Shown in pieces: positions 28,643 through 38,401 of a DNA stretch of 64,000 bases. The notes beneath the pieces were generated by a model. It did no database searches. It saw only the letters and a program-made list of their open reading frames with translations, and was not told where the DNA came from. The position numbers and the translations under genes are program-made. How positions within the stretch are numbered: position 1 is the first letter of the stretch; the number at the start of each line of letters is the position of its first letter. The stretch is from Pseudomonas japonica (GTDB lineage: Bacteria; Pseudomonadota; Gammaproteobacteria; Pseudomonadales; Pseudomonadaceae): NCBI RefSeq assembly GCF_900188455.1, contig NZ_FZOL01000001.1, forward strand, positions 372,001 through 436,000, read 5' to 3'.

Positions 28643-28666
28643 GCCGCGTTCCCGTGGGAACGCGGC
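28643..28666 (-). terminator. Perfect hairpin after lon
   Basis: GCCGCGTTCCC (28643-28653) and GGGAACGCGGC (28656-28666) form a perfect 11-bp stem just past the lon stop. It lacks a U-tract but is probably the lon 3' end. Confidence 0.6.
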
Positions 28667-28672
28667 AAGGCA

Positions 28673-31099
28673 TCAAGGCTGGAACAACACCTTCGCCACG
28701 TCCGCGAAGCGCTTGGCGAAATGCACCGTCAGCCCCTGCTTCAGGTAGTCCGGCAATTCGAGGAAATCACCCCGGTTCGCTTCCGGCAGGATCAGTTCGA
28801 AGATCTTCTGCCGGCGCGCCGCGATGACCTTCTCGCGCACCCCGCCAATCGGCAGGACATGCCCGGTCAGGGTCATTTCCCCGGTCATCGCCACGCCTTT
28901 CTTCGGCACCTGGTCGCGGGCCAGGGAGAGCAGGGCGCTGGCCATGGTGATGCCGGCGCTCGGCCCGTCCTTCGGCGTCGCGCCTTCCGGCACGTGCAGG
29001 TGGACGAAGGCTTCGTTGAAGAAGGTCGGGTCGCCGCCGAACTGCTTGAGGTGCGAGCTGACGTAGCTGTAGGCGATCTCCGCGGATTCCTTCATCACGT
29101 CACCCAGTTGCCCGGTGAGCTTGAAGCCGCGATTGAGCGTGTGGATGCGTGTCGCCTCGATCGGCAGGGTGGCGCCGCCCATGCTGGTCCAGGCCAGGCC
29201 GGTGATCACGCCCTTGCCGGCCAGTACCTGTTCGCTGCGGAACACCGGCATGCCCAGCGCGGCTTCGAGGTCCTTGGGCCCGATCCTGATGACCGCCTCC
29301 GGCTCGTCGAGCAGCCGCACCACGGCCTTGCGCACCAGCTTGCCCAGCTGTTTCTCCAGCTGGCGCACGCCGGACTCGCGGGCATAGCCCTCGATCACCG
29401 TGCGCAGGGCGGCGTCGCTGATGCTCAGGCTGGTCTTGGCCACCCCGGCTTTGTGCAACTGCTTGGGCCACAGGTGGCGCTTGGCGATGGCCAGCTTTTC
29501 CTCGGTGATGTAGCCGGACAGGCGGATCACTTCCATACGGTCGAGCAGCGGCCCGGGAATCGAGTCGAGGGTGTTGGCGGTGCACACGAACAGCACCTTG
29601 GACAGGTCCAGGCGCAGGTCGAGGTAGTGGTCGAGGAAGTCGACGTTCTGCTCCGGATCGAGGGTCTCCAGCAGCGCCGAGGCGGGGTCGCCCTGGTAGC
29701 TCTGGCCCATCTTGTCGATCTCGTCGAGCATGATCACCGGGTTCATCACCTCGACATCCTTCAGCGCCTGGACCAGCTTGCCCGGCTGGGCGCCGATGTA
29801 GGTGCGGCGATGCCCCTTGATCTCCGCCTCGTCGCGCATGCCGCCGACGCTGAAGCGATAGAACGGTCGTCCCAGCGACTCGGCGATGGATTTGCCGATG
29901 CTGGTCTTGCCCACCCCGGGCGGTCCTACCAGCAGGACGATGGAGCCGCTGATCTCGCCCTTGTAGGCACCGACCGCGAGGAATTCGAGGATGCGTTCCT
30001 TGACGTCCTCCAGCCCGGAGTGGTGCTGGTCGAGGACTTTGCGCGCGTGCTTGAGGCTGAGCTTGTCGCTGCCGTACACGCCCCAGGGCAGGGCGCTGGC
30101 CCATTCCAGGTAGTTGCGGGTGACGGCGTACTCCGGCGAGCCGGTTTCGAGGATCGCCAGCTTGCCCATTTCCTCATCGATGCGTTTCTGCGCGGCGGCC
30201 GGCAGGGTCTTGCCCTCCAGGCGCTGCTTGAACTGTTCGAGGTCGGCGCTGCGGTCGTCCTTGGTCAGGCCCAGCTCCTGCTGGATGACCTTGAGCTGTT
30301 CCTTGAGGAAGAACTCGCGCTGGTGCTCGCCGATCTGCCGGTTCACCTCGGCGGAAATCTCGTTCTGCAGGCGCGCCACCTCGACTTCCTTGCGCAGCAT
30401 CGGCAGGACTTTCTCCATGCGCTTGAGCATCGGCACGCAGTCCAGCACTTCCTGCAGCTGGTTGCCGGTGGCCGAGGTCAGCGCCGCGGCGAAGTCGGTA
30501 AGCGGCGACGGATCGTTGGGGCTGAAGCGGTTGAGGTAGTTCTTCAGCTCTTCGCTGTACAGCGGGTTGAGCGGCAGCAGTTCCTTGATCGCATTGATCA
30601 GGGCCATGCCGTAGGCCTTCACCTCGTCGGTGGGCTCGGCGGGCTGGTGCGGGTATTCGACTTCCACCAGGTACGGCGGGCGATGGTGCTTGAGCCAGGT
30701 GCGGATGCGCACCCGGGTCAGGCCCTGGGCGACGAACTGCAGCTTGCCGTTCTCGCGGCTGGCGTGGTGCACCTTGACCAGGGTGCCGTACAGCGGCAGG
30801 GCCGAGGTGTCGAAATGGCGGTGGTCCTGCGCCGGCTCGTCCATGAAGAACAGCGCCAGGCTGTGGTGCTCGGTCTTGGCCACCAGGTCGAGGGTTTCCG
30901 CCCAGGGTTCTTCGTTGACGATCACCGGCAGCACCTGGGCCGGGAAGAACGGACGGTTGTGGATCGGGATCACGTAGACCTTGTCCGGCAACTGCTGACC
31001 TGGCAGGGCCAGGTGGCGGCCGGTGGGGTCGGCATCGTCGAGATGCTCGACTTGCGCGTAGTCGTCGGGATGTTCCGGGAGATCCTGCTGGTCGCTCAT
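28673..31099 (-). CDS. lon: Lon family ATP-dependent protease (second Lon, AsrA-type)
   Basis: Cytosolic AAA+ serine protease of 808 residues. It has the N-terminal LON substrate domain (VYVIPIHNRPFFPAQVLPV from about residue 40), an AAA+ domain with Walker A GPPGVGKTS and Walker B VIMLDEIDKM, and the protease domain with the Ser714-Lys757 dyad (DGPSAG; GGVREKV). From memory the P. aeruginosa gene at this locus is asrA, a heat- and aminoglycoside-induced Lon paralogue. An RpoH-type promoter lies directly upstream. It is divergent from the E2-like gene. Confidence 0.95.
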   Translation of the reverse strand: MSDQQDLPEHPDDYAQVEHLDDADPTGRHLALPGQQLPDKVYVIPIHNRPFFPAQVLPVIVNEEPWAETLDLVAKTEHHSLALFFMDEPAQDHRHFDTSALPLYGTLVKVHHASRENGKLQFVAQGLTRVRIRTWLKHHRPPYLVEVEYPHQPAEPTDEVKAYGMALINAIKELLPLNPLYSEELKNYLNRFSPNDPSPLTDFAAALTSATGNQLQEVLDCVPMLKRMEKVLPMLRKEVEVARLQNEISAEVNRQIGEHQREFFLKEQLKVIQQELGLTKDDRSADLEQFKQRLEGKTLPAAAQKRIDEEMGKLAILETGSPEYAVTRNYLEWASALPWGVYGSDKLSLKHARKVLDQHHSGLEDVKERILEFLAVGAYKGEISGSIVLLVGPPGVGKTSIGKSIAESLGRPFYRFSVGGMRDEAEIKGHRRTYIGAQPGKLVQALKDVEVMNPVIMLDEIDKMGQSYQGDPASALLETLDPEQNVDFLDHYLDLRLDLSKVLFVCTANTLDSIPGPLLDRMEVIRLSGYITEEKLAIAKRHLWPKQLHKAGVAKTSLSISDAALRTVIEGYARESGVRQLEKQLGKLVRKAVVRLLDEPEAVIRIGPKDLEAALGMPVFRSEQVLAGKGVITGLAWTSMGGATLPIEATRIHTLNRGFKLTGQLGDVMKESAEIAYSYVSSHLKQFGGDPTFFNEAFVHLHVPEGATPKDGPSAGITMASALLSLARDQVPKKGVAMTGEMTLTGHVLPIGGVREKVIAARRQKIFELILPEANRGDFLELPDYLKQGLTVHFAKRFADVAKVLFQP

Positions 31100-31129
31100 G
31101 GGGCACCTGCGTGAATGACTATGGTGCTT

Positions 31130-31157
31130 AGATGGGGCGGTAGGAGGGTGGTTTCAA
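31130..31157 (-). promoter_or_regulatory. RpoH (sigma-32) promoter of lon
   Basis: On the minus strand TTGAAA (31152-31157) is followed after 14 bases by CCCCATCT (31130-31137), a very good match to the heat-shock consensus CTTGAAA-N11-15-CCCCATNT. It lies about 30 bases before the lon start. Confidence 0.85.
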
Positions 31158-31163
31158 TGCTTG

Positions 31164-31198
31164 ACGGCTTTTGTCGGGTAGCCCTGTACGAAAGCCGT
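31164..31198. promoter_or_regulatory. Inverted repeat between lon and the E2-like gene
   Basis: ACGGCTTTTGT (31164-31174) pairs with ACGAAAGCCGT (31188-31198) with one G-U pair and a 13-base loop. It lies upstream of the lon RpoH promoter and about 80 bases before the E2-like start. A possible -35 TTGACG (31161-31166) overlaps it. It could be an operator or a leader hairpin. Confidence 0.4.
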
Positions 31199-31213
31199 GT
31201 CGATCCAGCGTAG

Positions 31214-31729
<516 letters not shown>

Positions 31730-31732
31730 GGA

Positions 31733-31846
31733 TTGGGACCGCTTTGCGGTCCTTCGCGAGCAAGCTCGCTCCCACAAGGCCCCGCTCTCACCGGAGAGCC
31801 TCTGTGGGAGCGAGCTTGCTCGCGAAGGGCTGCAAGGCAGCCCCAA
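31733..31846. repeat. REP inverted pair (family B)
   Basis: Arms 31733-31776 and 31803-31846 are imperfect reverse complements containing TTCGCGAGCAAGCTCGCTCC and its mirror. The pair separates the E2-like gene from the convergent gcd gene and may act as a bidirectional 3' boundary. Confidence 0.9.
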
Positions 31847-31855
31847 ACGGCACGC

Positions 31856-34264
31856 TTAGTTCGGCAGCTTGTAGGCGATGATGTAGTCGCCCATCGTCGT
31901 CCCCAGCGAGCCATGCCCACCGGCGGTGACCAGCACGTACTGCTTGCCATCCTTGCCGGTGTAGGTCATCGGCGTCGCCTGGCCGCCAGCCGGCAGGCGG
32001 GATTTCCACAGTTCCTTGCCGGTGTTGACGTCATACGCGCGCAGGTACTGGTCCAGGGTGCCGCTGAGGAAACCCAGACCGCTGGCGGTGACGATCGAGC
32101 CACCCATGCTCGGCACGCCGATCGGCAGGCCGATGGGGATCGGCGAGCTGTCGCGGCTGGTGCCGTTCTTGTGTTTCCACACCACCTTGTTGCTCAGCAG
32201 GTCGATCCCGGCGACATAGCCCCAGGCCGGCGCCTGGCAAGGTACGCCCAGTGGCGACATGAACGGGTGCATGGTCACCGCGTACGGCGCGCCGGTGTTC
32301 GGCTGCACGCCGCTGGTCTCGCTCTCGCGCTTGCTGCCTTCGGCCACGTCGGCCCGCGGCACCATCTTCGAGACGAAGGCCATGTAGTTCGGGCTGGTGA
32401 ACAGCAACTGGCGCACCGGGTCCACCGACACGCTGCCCCAGTTGAATACCCCGACGTTGCCGGGATAGACCAGCGAGCCCTGCACCGACGGCGGGGTGTA
32501 CTGGCCTTCGTAGCGCAGTTGGCGGAACTGGATGCGGCAGAGCATCTGGTCGAACGGACTGGCGCCCCACATGGCCTGTTCGCTGAGGTCCGGGCCGAGC
32601 AGGTTGAGGTCGGAGCGGGCCTGGGTCGGCGCGGTATGGTCGCCTTCCACCGCGCCTTGCGGCGCCGGTACTTCACGGATCGGCACGATGGCGCTGCCGT
32701 CGCGACGGTCGAGGACATACAGGCTGCCCTGCTTGGTTGGGGCGATCAGCGCCGGCTTGATGCCATCGGCGGTGCGCAGGTCGAGCAGGGTAGGCTGGCT
32801 GCCGACGTCCATGTCCCACAGGTCGTGGTGGGTGAACTGGTAGTTCCAGCGCACCTTGCCGGTGGCGAGATCCAGGGCGACGATGCCGGCGCTGAACTTC
32901 TCCGCGCCCGGGGTGCGGTCGGCGCCCCACTGGTCCGGGGTCTGGTTACCCAGGGGCAGGTAGACCATGCCGAGCTTCTCGTCGACGCTGGCCAGCGACC
33001 ACATGTTCGCCGAGTTGCGGCTGTAGGTCTGGCCGGGGGCCAGCGGCTTGGTGTCGTCCGGTCGGTTGCTGTCCCAGTTCCACACCAGGCGGCCATCGTG
33101 GACGTCGTAGGCGCGGATCACGCCGGACGGTTCGTTGGTCGATTCGTTGTCGGTGACATGGCCGCCGATGATCACCAGGCTGCGGGTGATCGCCGCCGGC
33201 GAGGTGGAGTAGTAGCCGCCGGCGGTGAACGGGCCGATGCCCTGGGTCAGGTCGATCGTGCCCTGGTTGGCGAAGCCTTCGCAGACCTTGCCGTTGTCGG
33301 CGTTGAGCACGATCAGGCGGGCGTCGGCGGTGGGCAGGTAGAGACGCCGCGGGCAACTGCGGGCCACGGCCTGGCCGGCTTCGGAGATCTTCGGTGCCGG
33401 GCTGCCGTCGGTGTTCAGGTAGTTGTTTTCGTCATAGTAGGAAACGCCGCGGCAGGTCATGTGGGCGAAGCCCTTGAAGCTGCCGACCGGGCTCTTGATC
33501 TGCGGGTCGAAGCGCCAGATTTCCGCGCCGGTGTCCGGGTCCAGGGCCAGCACCCTGCTGTGCGCGGTGCAGGCGTAGAGCATGCCGTTGACCTTCAGCG
33601 GGGTGTTCTGGTTGGTCAGTTCCACCGGGTCGTCGGCGCTGGGCAGGTCGCCGGTGCGGACGCGCCAGGCTTCTTCGAGCTGGTAGATGTTGGTCGGGGT
33701 GATCTGCCGCAGCGGCGAGTAGCGGTCGCCGAACTCGGTGCGACCGTAGGCCTGCCAGTCGCCGTCGGGCATGTCCGGAGCGGTGTTGAACAGGGTGGTG
33801 GTGTCACGGCCCAGCTCGCCCTTGATCTCGCCCGGATGGGTGAACTGGCTGCCGATGGCGCTGGCGCCGGACGCGACCACGGCGACGCCGAGGATCGCCA
33901 GGTTGACCCGTGCCGGCTGACCGGCCAGGCCGCGCAGCGGACGCCGGGCCCAGGGCAGCAGGAGGATCACGCCGAGGGCGAACCACAGGGCCAGGCGCGG
34001 CACCAGTTGCCACCAGTCCAGGCCCACCTCCCACAGCGCCCAGGCCGTGCTGCCGAGCAGGACCAGGCCATACAGGCCCAGCGCATGCTTGCGCAGCGCC
34101 AGCAGGAGGATCCCGGAGACGGCGAAACCGAAACCGGCGATCAGGTAATACAGCGAGCCCCCCAGGTTCATCAGCTTGATGCCCCCGGCCACCAGGGCCA
34201 TGCCCATCAGCAACAGCAGGACACCGAGCAGTCTCGGTAGCCAGCGGGTTCCTTCAGTGCGCAT
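31856..34264 (-). CDS. gcd: Membrane-bound PQQ-dependent glucose dehydrogenase
   Basis: Quinoprotein of 802 residues that oxidises glucose to gluconate on the periplasmic side and passes electrons to ubiquinone. About five N-terminal membrane helices (residues 10-145) are followed by an eight-bladed PQQ propeller with tryptophan-docking features. Visible segments include RTEFGDRYSPLRQITPTNI, DPETGAEIW-like DPDTGAEIWRFDP, HMTCRGVSYY and GNQTPDQWGADRT. It lies 44 bases after oprB on the same strand, which fits sugar entry followed by periplasmic oxidation. Acid from this enzyme contributes to phosphate solubilisation in related species. Confidence 0.97.
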   Translation of the reverse strand: MRTEGTRWLPRLLGVLLLLMGMALVAGGIKLMNLGGSLYYLIAGFGFAVSGILLLALRKHALGLYGLVLLGSTAWALWEVGLDWWQLVPRLALWFALGVILLLPWARRPLRGLAGQPARVNLAILGVAVVASGASAIGSQFTHPGEIKGELGRDTTTLFNTAPDMPDGDWQAYGRTEFGDRYSPLRQITPTNIYQLEEAWRVRTGDLPSADDPVELTNQNTPLKVNGMLYACTAHSRVLALDPDTGAEIWRFDPQIKSPVGSFKGFAHMTCRGVSYYDENNYLNTDGSPAPKISEAGQAVARSCPRRLYLPTADARLIVLNADNGKVCEGFANQGTIDLTQGIGPFTAGGYYSTSPAAITRSLVIIGGHVTDNESTNEPSGVIRAYDVHDGRLVWNWDSNRPDDTKPLAPGQTYSRNSANMWSLASVDEKLGMVYLPLGNQTPDQWGADRTPGAEKFSAGIVALDLATGKVRWNYQFTHHDLWDMDVGSQPTLLDLRTADGIKPALIAPTKQGSLYVLDRRDGSAIVPIREVPAPQGAVEGDHTAPTQARSDLNLLGPDLSEQAMWGASPFDQMLCRIQFRQLRYEGQYTPPSVQGSLVYPGNVGVFNWGSVSVDPVRQLLFTSPNYMAFVSKMVPRADVAEGSKRESETSGVQPNTGAPYAVTMHPFMSPLGVPCQAPAWGYVAGIDLLSNKVVWKHKNGTSRDSSPIPIGLPIGVPSMGGSIVTASGLGFLSGTLDQYLRAYDVNTGKELWKSRLPAGGQATPMTYTGKDGKQYVLVTAGGHGSLGTTMGDYIIAYKLPN

Positions 34265-34308
34265 TGAATGTTCTCCATCAGGTTGAAAGCGTCAGGCCCG
34301 CGGGCCGG

Positions 34309-35646
34309 TTAAAAGTGGCTCTGGATCTTCAGGCCGCCGACCAGTGCGTCATCGACCCGGCCGACGCCGCCCGGATGGCGGATGTACTGCAGGTTCGGGC
34401 GCAGGGTGAGCCAGTCGGCCAGGTGGATGCCGTAGTACAGCTCGGCGCTGTACTCGGTGTCCTGGACCGGCAGGTAGGCGGGATCGTCGAAATCGCTGAC
34501 ACCGGCGGCGCGGTTGTGCGCTTCGGCGTTCTTGCGGTAGGCGGGATTGACGTGCACGCGGGCCAGGGCGAAACCGATATCGTCCTTGGCGCGAGCGTCG
34601 AACGGCCCCCTGTACACCACCCCTGCCTGAACATAGTTGTCGATGACATTGGTCTTCTTGTCGTGCAACGTGGCGTTGGCGAACACGCTCAGGCCACGGG
34701 AATGATCGCTGGCCAACGATGTCACCTGCTGCTGTGCCCCCAGCCAGAAACCGTGCTTGCTCGAACGGCTGCGGTAGTTCTGGCCGCTCAGCGCGGCGGA
34801 CTGGTCGTTGTCGTCGCGGTAAACATCCTTGGCATTGGCATTACTGTAGTAGTAGCCCGCCCGATATTCCCCCTTGAGGCCTCTGATTGCCGGACTCCAG
34901 ACCAGTTCAAGCGGGAACATCGCGCCTTGCGTGCCGCTGCCGCTGAGCTTGAAGCCGTTGTGCCGCTCAAGGTTCGACGGGTTCTGTTCGAAGGCCCCGA
35001 CCTGGGCGTACAGCTCGGGCGTCAGGTTGTAGCGCAGGCGCGCGGCCCACTGGCTGACCGGCCAGTTGTACCAGCTGTCGCCGACCCAGTTGCCGACCTG
35101 CGAGCCGCAGAAGGCCAGGTTCTGGAAGTCGCAGGGGAAGCTGTTGAAGTCCTCGCCTTCGCCGAAGCGACCGACCTTGAGGTCCAGCGCACCGTCGAAA
35201 TACGTCTGCTTGAGCCACATCTGCGTCAGCCGCCAGGTCTGGCCGCGGCCCCAGACTTCCTGGGCCGAGGTGAAACCGCCGACCCGCGGGTCGTTGATGC
35301 GGTCGTTGCTGATGTTGTTGCCGTGGCGCTCGGTGACGGTGAGCTGGAATTCGGTGGCGTCCCAGCCGAGGATTTTCTCCAGGTCCAGATGGCTGCCGAA
35401 GGCGAACTGGTCGCTGTAGCGCGCGGTGCGGTCGTGATCATGCCCGCCATGCAGGTTGCTGCCCATTTCGCCGGTGTAGTCGAGGTTGAAGCGGTAACCG
35501 CGCTCGGCCAGTTCGCCGCGGGTGCCGTTCCAGTCGCCGAGCATCCACGGCGAGTCGGATTCGAACGGCGCCGCGCCGTGGGCAGCGGCAGTGAAGGCGC
35601 ACAGCAGCGGCGCGGTGAAAGGGCGAAGGGCAGGAAAACGGGGCAT
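34309..35646 (-). CDS. oprB: Carbohydrate-selective porin OprB
   Basis: Outer-membrane sugar porin of 445 residues. It has a signal peptide (PLLCAFTAAAHGAA, cleavage about residue 24). The mature start SPWMLGDWNGTRGELAERGY is typical of OprB, followed by a beta-barrel ending LQYIRHPGGVGRVDDALVGG and a terminal Phe. It is upstream of gcd, consistent with glucose uptake. The ATG at 35646 has no clear Shine-Dalgarno; instead a perfect 14-base palindrome sits in that position, and an in-frame TAG excludes a longer protein. Confidence 0.96.
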   Translation of the reverse strand: MPRFPALRPFTAPLLCAFTAAAHGAAPFESDSPWMLGDWNGTRGELAERGYRFNLDYTGEMGSNLHGGHDHDRTARYSDQFAFGSHLDLEKILGWDATEFQLTVTERHGNNISNDRINDPRVGGFTSAQEVWGRGQTWRLTQMWLKQTYFDGALDLKVGRFGEGEDFNSFPCDFQNLAFCGSQVGNWVGDSWYNWPVSQWAARLRYNLTPELYAQVGAFEQNPSNLERHNGFKLSGSGTQGAMFPLELVWSPAIRGLKGEYRAGYYYSNANAKDVYRDDNDQSAALSGQNYRSRSSKHGFWLGAQQQVTSLASDHSRGLSVFANATLHDKKTNVIDNYVQAGVVYRGPFDARAKDDIGFALARVHVNPAYRKNAEAHNRAAGVSDFDDPAYLPVQDTEYSAELYYGIHLADWLTLRPNLQYIRHPGGVGRVDDALVGGLKIQSHF

Positions 35647-35647
35647 G

Positions 35648-35661
35648 AGATAGCGCTATCT
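35648..35661 (-). promoter_or_regulatory. Perfect 14-bp palindrome at the oprB ribosome-binding region
   Basis: AGATAGCGCTATCT reads the same on both strands and ends one base before the oprB start codon. It occupies the place of the Shine-Dalgarno sequence and could form a small hairpin or bind a dimeric regulator. Confidence 0.55.
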
Positions 35662-35845
35662 TTTGAGGGTGTGAAAAAACGGCAAATGTCCCGGCGTCGG
35701 GGAATCTCGCCAGGATCGGTTGGTTGGTTTGGGTAAGTGAAGCGTTTCAGCTTGCGGCGCGGAGGATACAGGGGGATGGCGGGGAGGGGAAGGTTGGGTG
35801 TGGTGAGGGTGTGTTGTCGGTTCGGTAACAATCGGTGCTCTTGAG

Positions 35846-35942
35846 GGGCTCATCGCGGGCAACGCCCGCTCCCACAGGGACCGCATGCACCGCCGGACAT
35901 TGTGGGAGCGGGCCGGGCGGCGTTCCGATTGCCCGCGATGGG
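35846..35942. repeat. REP-like inverted pair upstream of oprB
   Basis: CATCGCGGGCAA (35851-35862) is mirrored by TTGCCCGCGATG (35929-35940), and CGCTCCCACA by TGTGGGAGCG inside. The inner parts differ more than in the other pairs. It lies in the 306-base gap between oprB and the ZnuD-like gene, where otherwise only AT-poor sequence without a gene is seen. Confidence 0.7.
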
Positions 35943-35952
35943 TTCACCCGGA

Positions 35953-38010
35953 TCAGAAGGTCGTGCGCAACCCGACCTCCACACTGCGCCCCGGCGCCGG
36001 CGCGATATCGCGCAGGATCGAGCTGGCATAACGCACGGTCTGGTCGGTCAGGTTCTCGCCGCGGACGAACGCCAGCCATTGGCTCTCCCCCATCTCGAAG
36101 CGATAGCCGACACTCGCCCCCAGGGTGGTATAGCCGGCGGTGGCGGTCTCGTTCGCCGGCTTGCGATGCTGTGACGCGGCGTGCTGCACGTCGATCCGTG
36201 CCTGCCAGTTGTCCAGGTTCCACAGCAGCCCGCTGTTCAGGCGCAACGGGGCGATGCGGGGCAGGTCCTCGCCGCTGTCGAGATTCTTCGCCCGGGTGTA
36301 GTCGCCGGACAGTTCCAGAGCGAAGCTGCCGTAGCGGTTTTCCAGCAACTGCCAGCGGTCCTGCGCCTCGATGCCGTAGAACCGCGCGCGCACCCCGCGG
36401 TACAGATACTCCGGCACGCCTTCGGCCGCGTGGTCGTGATCGTGGTCATGGTCATGATCCTCGTCGTCATGGTCGTGATCGTGACCTTCGCGCATCTCGC
36501 CGCTGGCCAGCAGCCCGATGTAGTTGCGGAAGTGGCTGTAGAACACGCCGACGCTGCCCTTGTGCGTGCCGTTGTCGAAGCGCAGGGCCAGGTCGCTGGC
36601 GATGGCTTTTTCCTTGGACAGGTTCGGGTCGCCGACTTCATAGCTGCCGGTGGCAACGTGGGCGCCGTTGGCATACAGCTCGTAGAAGGTCGGCGCGCGC
36701 TCGGTGTAGCCGAGGCTGGCGGCCAGGGACCAGACCGGGGTCAGCTGATACAGCGCCGCGGACGACAGGCTGGCGGCGCTGAAGCTGCTGGCGCGATCGG
36801 CGCCGGCGAAGCGTTCGCTGCCCTTGCTGTCCGGGTCGACCCGGGTGTGTTCCAGGCGTCCGCCGAGGCTCAGGTTCAGGCGCTCGGTGGCTTGCCACTG
36901 CTCCAGCAGAAACAGGGCGACGCTGTCGGTATCGGTCTGCGGTACGAAGGCTTCCTCGCCGAGGGCGGAGAATTCGTTGCGGCTGACCTGGGCACCGATC
37001 ACCCCTTCCAGCGGCCCCAGCGGCTGGTGCCGGGCTTCGACGCGGGCCTCGTAGCCTTTGTTCTTGAAGGTGGTGTGGACTTCGCCTTGTTCCAGTTCGC
37101 GATGCTCGTAGTCGGTGTAGCCGAGATCGATCTTCAGCGAGCTGAACGGACCCTGCAGATCGCGGATCTCCGAGGCGAAACCGTAGTGATCCTGCTCCAT
37201 CGCCAGGCGCACGCCGGGCTCGGCCACGGAGCCGTAGTTGGCGTCGTAGCGGCTGTAGGAAACCCCCGTGTAGCCATGCTCCCAGGTGTAGGAACCACCA
37301 ACGGCGCCGCCGTCCTGGCGCCCGTCGCTGTTCTCCAGGCGATGGCGGCTGCCGGGCGCGTCGGCATCGCGGACCTTCGCGCTCTGCGCGTAACCGGGAA
37401 TGCGCAGGTCGTTGAACTGGCGGCTGTTGGCGTCCAGGTGCAGGGCGAAGGTGCCGTCGCCGGCTTCCAGCTTGCCGGCGCTGCTGCGGGTGGTGTCGGC
37501 ACCGCCGTAGCGTAGCTCGCCGGCACCGTGGATGCCTTCGATGGCGGCAGTGGGGATGCGGTTGTCGAAGGTGTTGACCACGCCGCCGATGGCGCTGCCG
37601 CCATAGAGCAGGGCGGCGGGGCCGCGGACGATTTCCACGCGTTCGACATTCACCGGATCCAGCGGCACGGCGTGGTCGTAGGACAGCGACGACGCGTCCA
37701 GGGCGCCGACACCGTTGCGCAGCAGACGGATGCGGTCGCCGTCCAGGCCGCGAATGATCGGCCGGCTGGCACCCGGGCCGAACCAGGTGGACGACACCCC
37801 GGGCTCACCGTTGAGGGTTTCGCCGAGGCTGCCTTTCTGCTCCAGCAGCAGGCGGTCGCCTTCGAGCACGCTGCTCGGGGTCGCCAGTTGTGCGTTGCCC
37901 AGCGGGTTGGCGGTGATCACCTGGGGTTGCAGTTCCAGCGCCTGGCTCGGCGTCGAAGCGAGCCAGAGGGCGACGGCAAGGGGGGAAAGGGGGAGGGGCA
38001 GGTAACGCAT
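35953..38010 (-). CDS. znuD: ZnuD-like TonB-dependent zinc receptor
   Basis: Outer-membrane receptor of 685 residues for zinc uptake. The signal peptide ends SQA (about residue 24). The plug domain contains RPIIRGLDGDRIRLLRNGVG and VERVEIVRGPAALLYGG, and the barrel ends SVEVGLRTTF. A histidine-aspartate-rich loop (HDHDHDDEDHDHDHDHDH, about residues 497-514) is the ZnuD hallmark for metal capture. The start at 38010 (MRYLPLPLSPLAV) fits a signal peptide; a longer open frame upstream crosses the operator. A near-perfect Zur box lies 24 bases upstream, so repression by Zur at high zinc is likely. Confidence 0.95.
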   Translation of the reverse strand: MRYLPLPLSPLAVALWLASTPSQALELQPQVITANPLGNAQLATPSSVLEGDRLLLEQKGSLGETLNGEPGVSSTWFGPGASRPIIRGLDGDRIRLLRNGVGALDASSLSYDHAVPLDPVNVERVEIVRGPAALLYGGSAIGGVVNTFDNRIPTAAIEGIHGAGELRYGGADTTRSSAGKLEAGDGTFALHLDANSRQFNDLRIPGYAQSAKVRDADAPGSRHRLENSDGRQDGGAVGGSYTWEHGYTGVSYSRYDANYGSVAEPGVRLAMEQDHYGFASEIRDLQGPFSSLKIDLGYTDYEHRELEQGEVHTTFKNKGYEARVEARHQPLGPLEGVIGAQVSRNEFSALGEEAFVPQTDTDSVALFLLEQWQATERLNLSLGGRLEHTRVDPDSKGSERFAGADRASSFSAASLSSAALYQLTPVWSLAASLGYTERAPTFYELYANGAHVATGSYEVGDPNLSKEKAIASDLALRFDNGTHKGSVGVFYSHFRNYIGLLASGEMREGHDHDHDDEDHDHDHDHDHAAEGVPEYLYRGVRARFYGIEAQDRWQLLENRYGSFALELSGDYTRAKNLDSGEDLPRIAPLRLNSGLLWNLDNWQARIDVQHAASQHRKPANETATAGYTTLGASVGYRFEMGESQWLAFVRGENLTDQTVRYASSILRDIAPAPGRSVEVGLRTTF

Positions 38011-38033
38011 GCAGGGTCCTTGGCAGAGGTCAT

Positions 38034-38056
38034 GAATAGTTACACTATAACATTTC
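38034..38056 (-). promoter_or_regulatory. Zur operator of znuD
   Basis: On the minus strand the 23 bases begin GAAATGTTATA and end with GTAACTATTC. They match the Zur consensus GAAATGTTATA-N-TATAACATTTC with few changes. The site overlaps the likely znuD promoter. Confidence 0.85.
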
Positions 38057-38163
38057 AATGAGATCAAAATGCAATCCTCCCCCGGCGCAGGCCGCCGACT
38101 AGACTGCTGACAGCACCTGGCCACTGGGCTAAGGTGCGCACCTTCGTTTGGCTGGAGACAGGC

Positions 38164-38397
38164 ATGAGTGCCGCTGACAAGAACCCGCTGCATGGCGTGA
38201 CCCTGGAACAGATCGTCACCGCGCTGGTGGCTCACTACCAATGGGACGGACTGGCGCAACGCATCGATATCCGCTGCTTCAAGAGCGACCCGAGCATCAA
38301 GTCGAGCCTGACCTTCCTGCGCAAGACGCCCTGGGCCCGGGAGAAGGTCGAGAGCCTGTACCTGAAGATGCTGCGTGACCTCAAACGCGGGCAGTGA
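38164..38397 (+). CDS. VF530 family protein (DUF2132)
   Basis: Small 77-residue protein of the VF530/DUF2132 family, a compact helical fold proposed to bind DNA. Key stretches are [39 protein letters not shown] and [12 protein letters not shown]. The start at 38164 ([11 protein letters not shown]) follows GGAGACAGGC; an upstream in-frame ATG at 38134 is less likely. It sits divergent from znuD and 5 bases before the next gene. The cellular role is not established. Confidence 0.9.
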   Translation: MSAADKNPLHGVTLEQIVTALVAHYQWDGLAQRIDIRCFKSDPSIKSSLTFLRKTPWAREKVESLYLKMLRDLKRGQ

Positions 38398-38401
38398 AGC
38401 G

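Noticed and set aside
28721..31114. A 797-residue plus-strand open frame opposite lon
   Set aside because: Antisense shadow of lon, which is common in GC-rich codon usage. The lon motifs on the minus strand are decisive.
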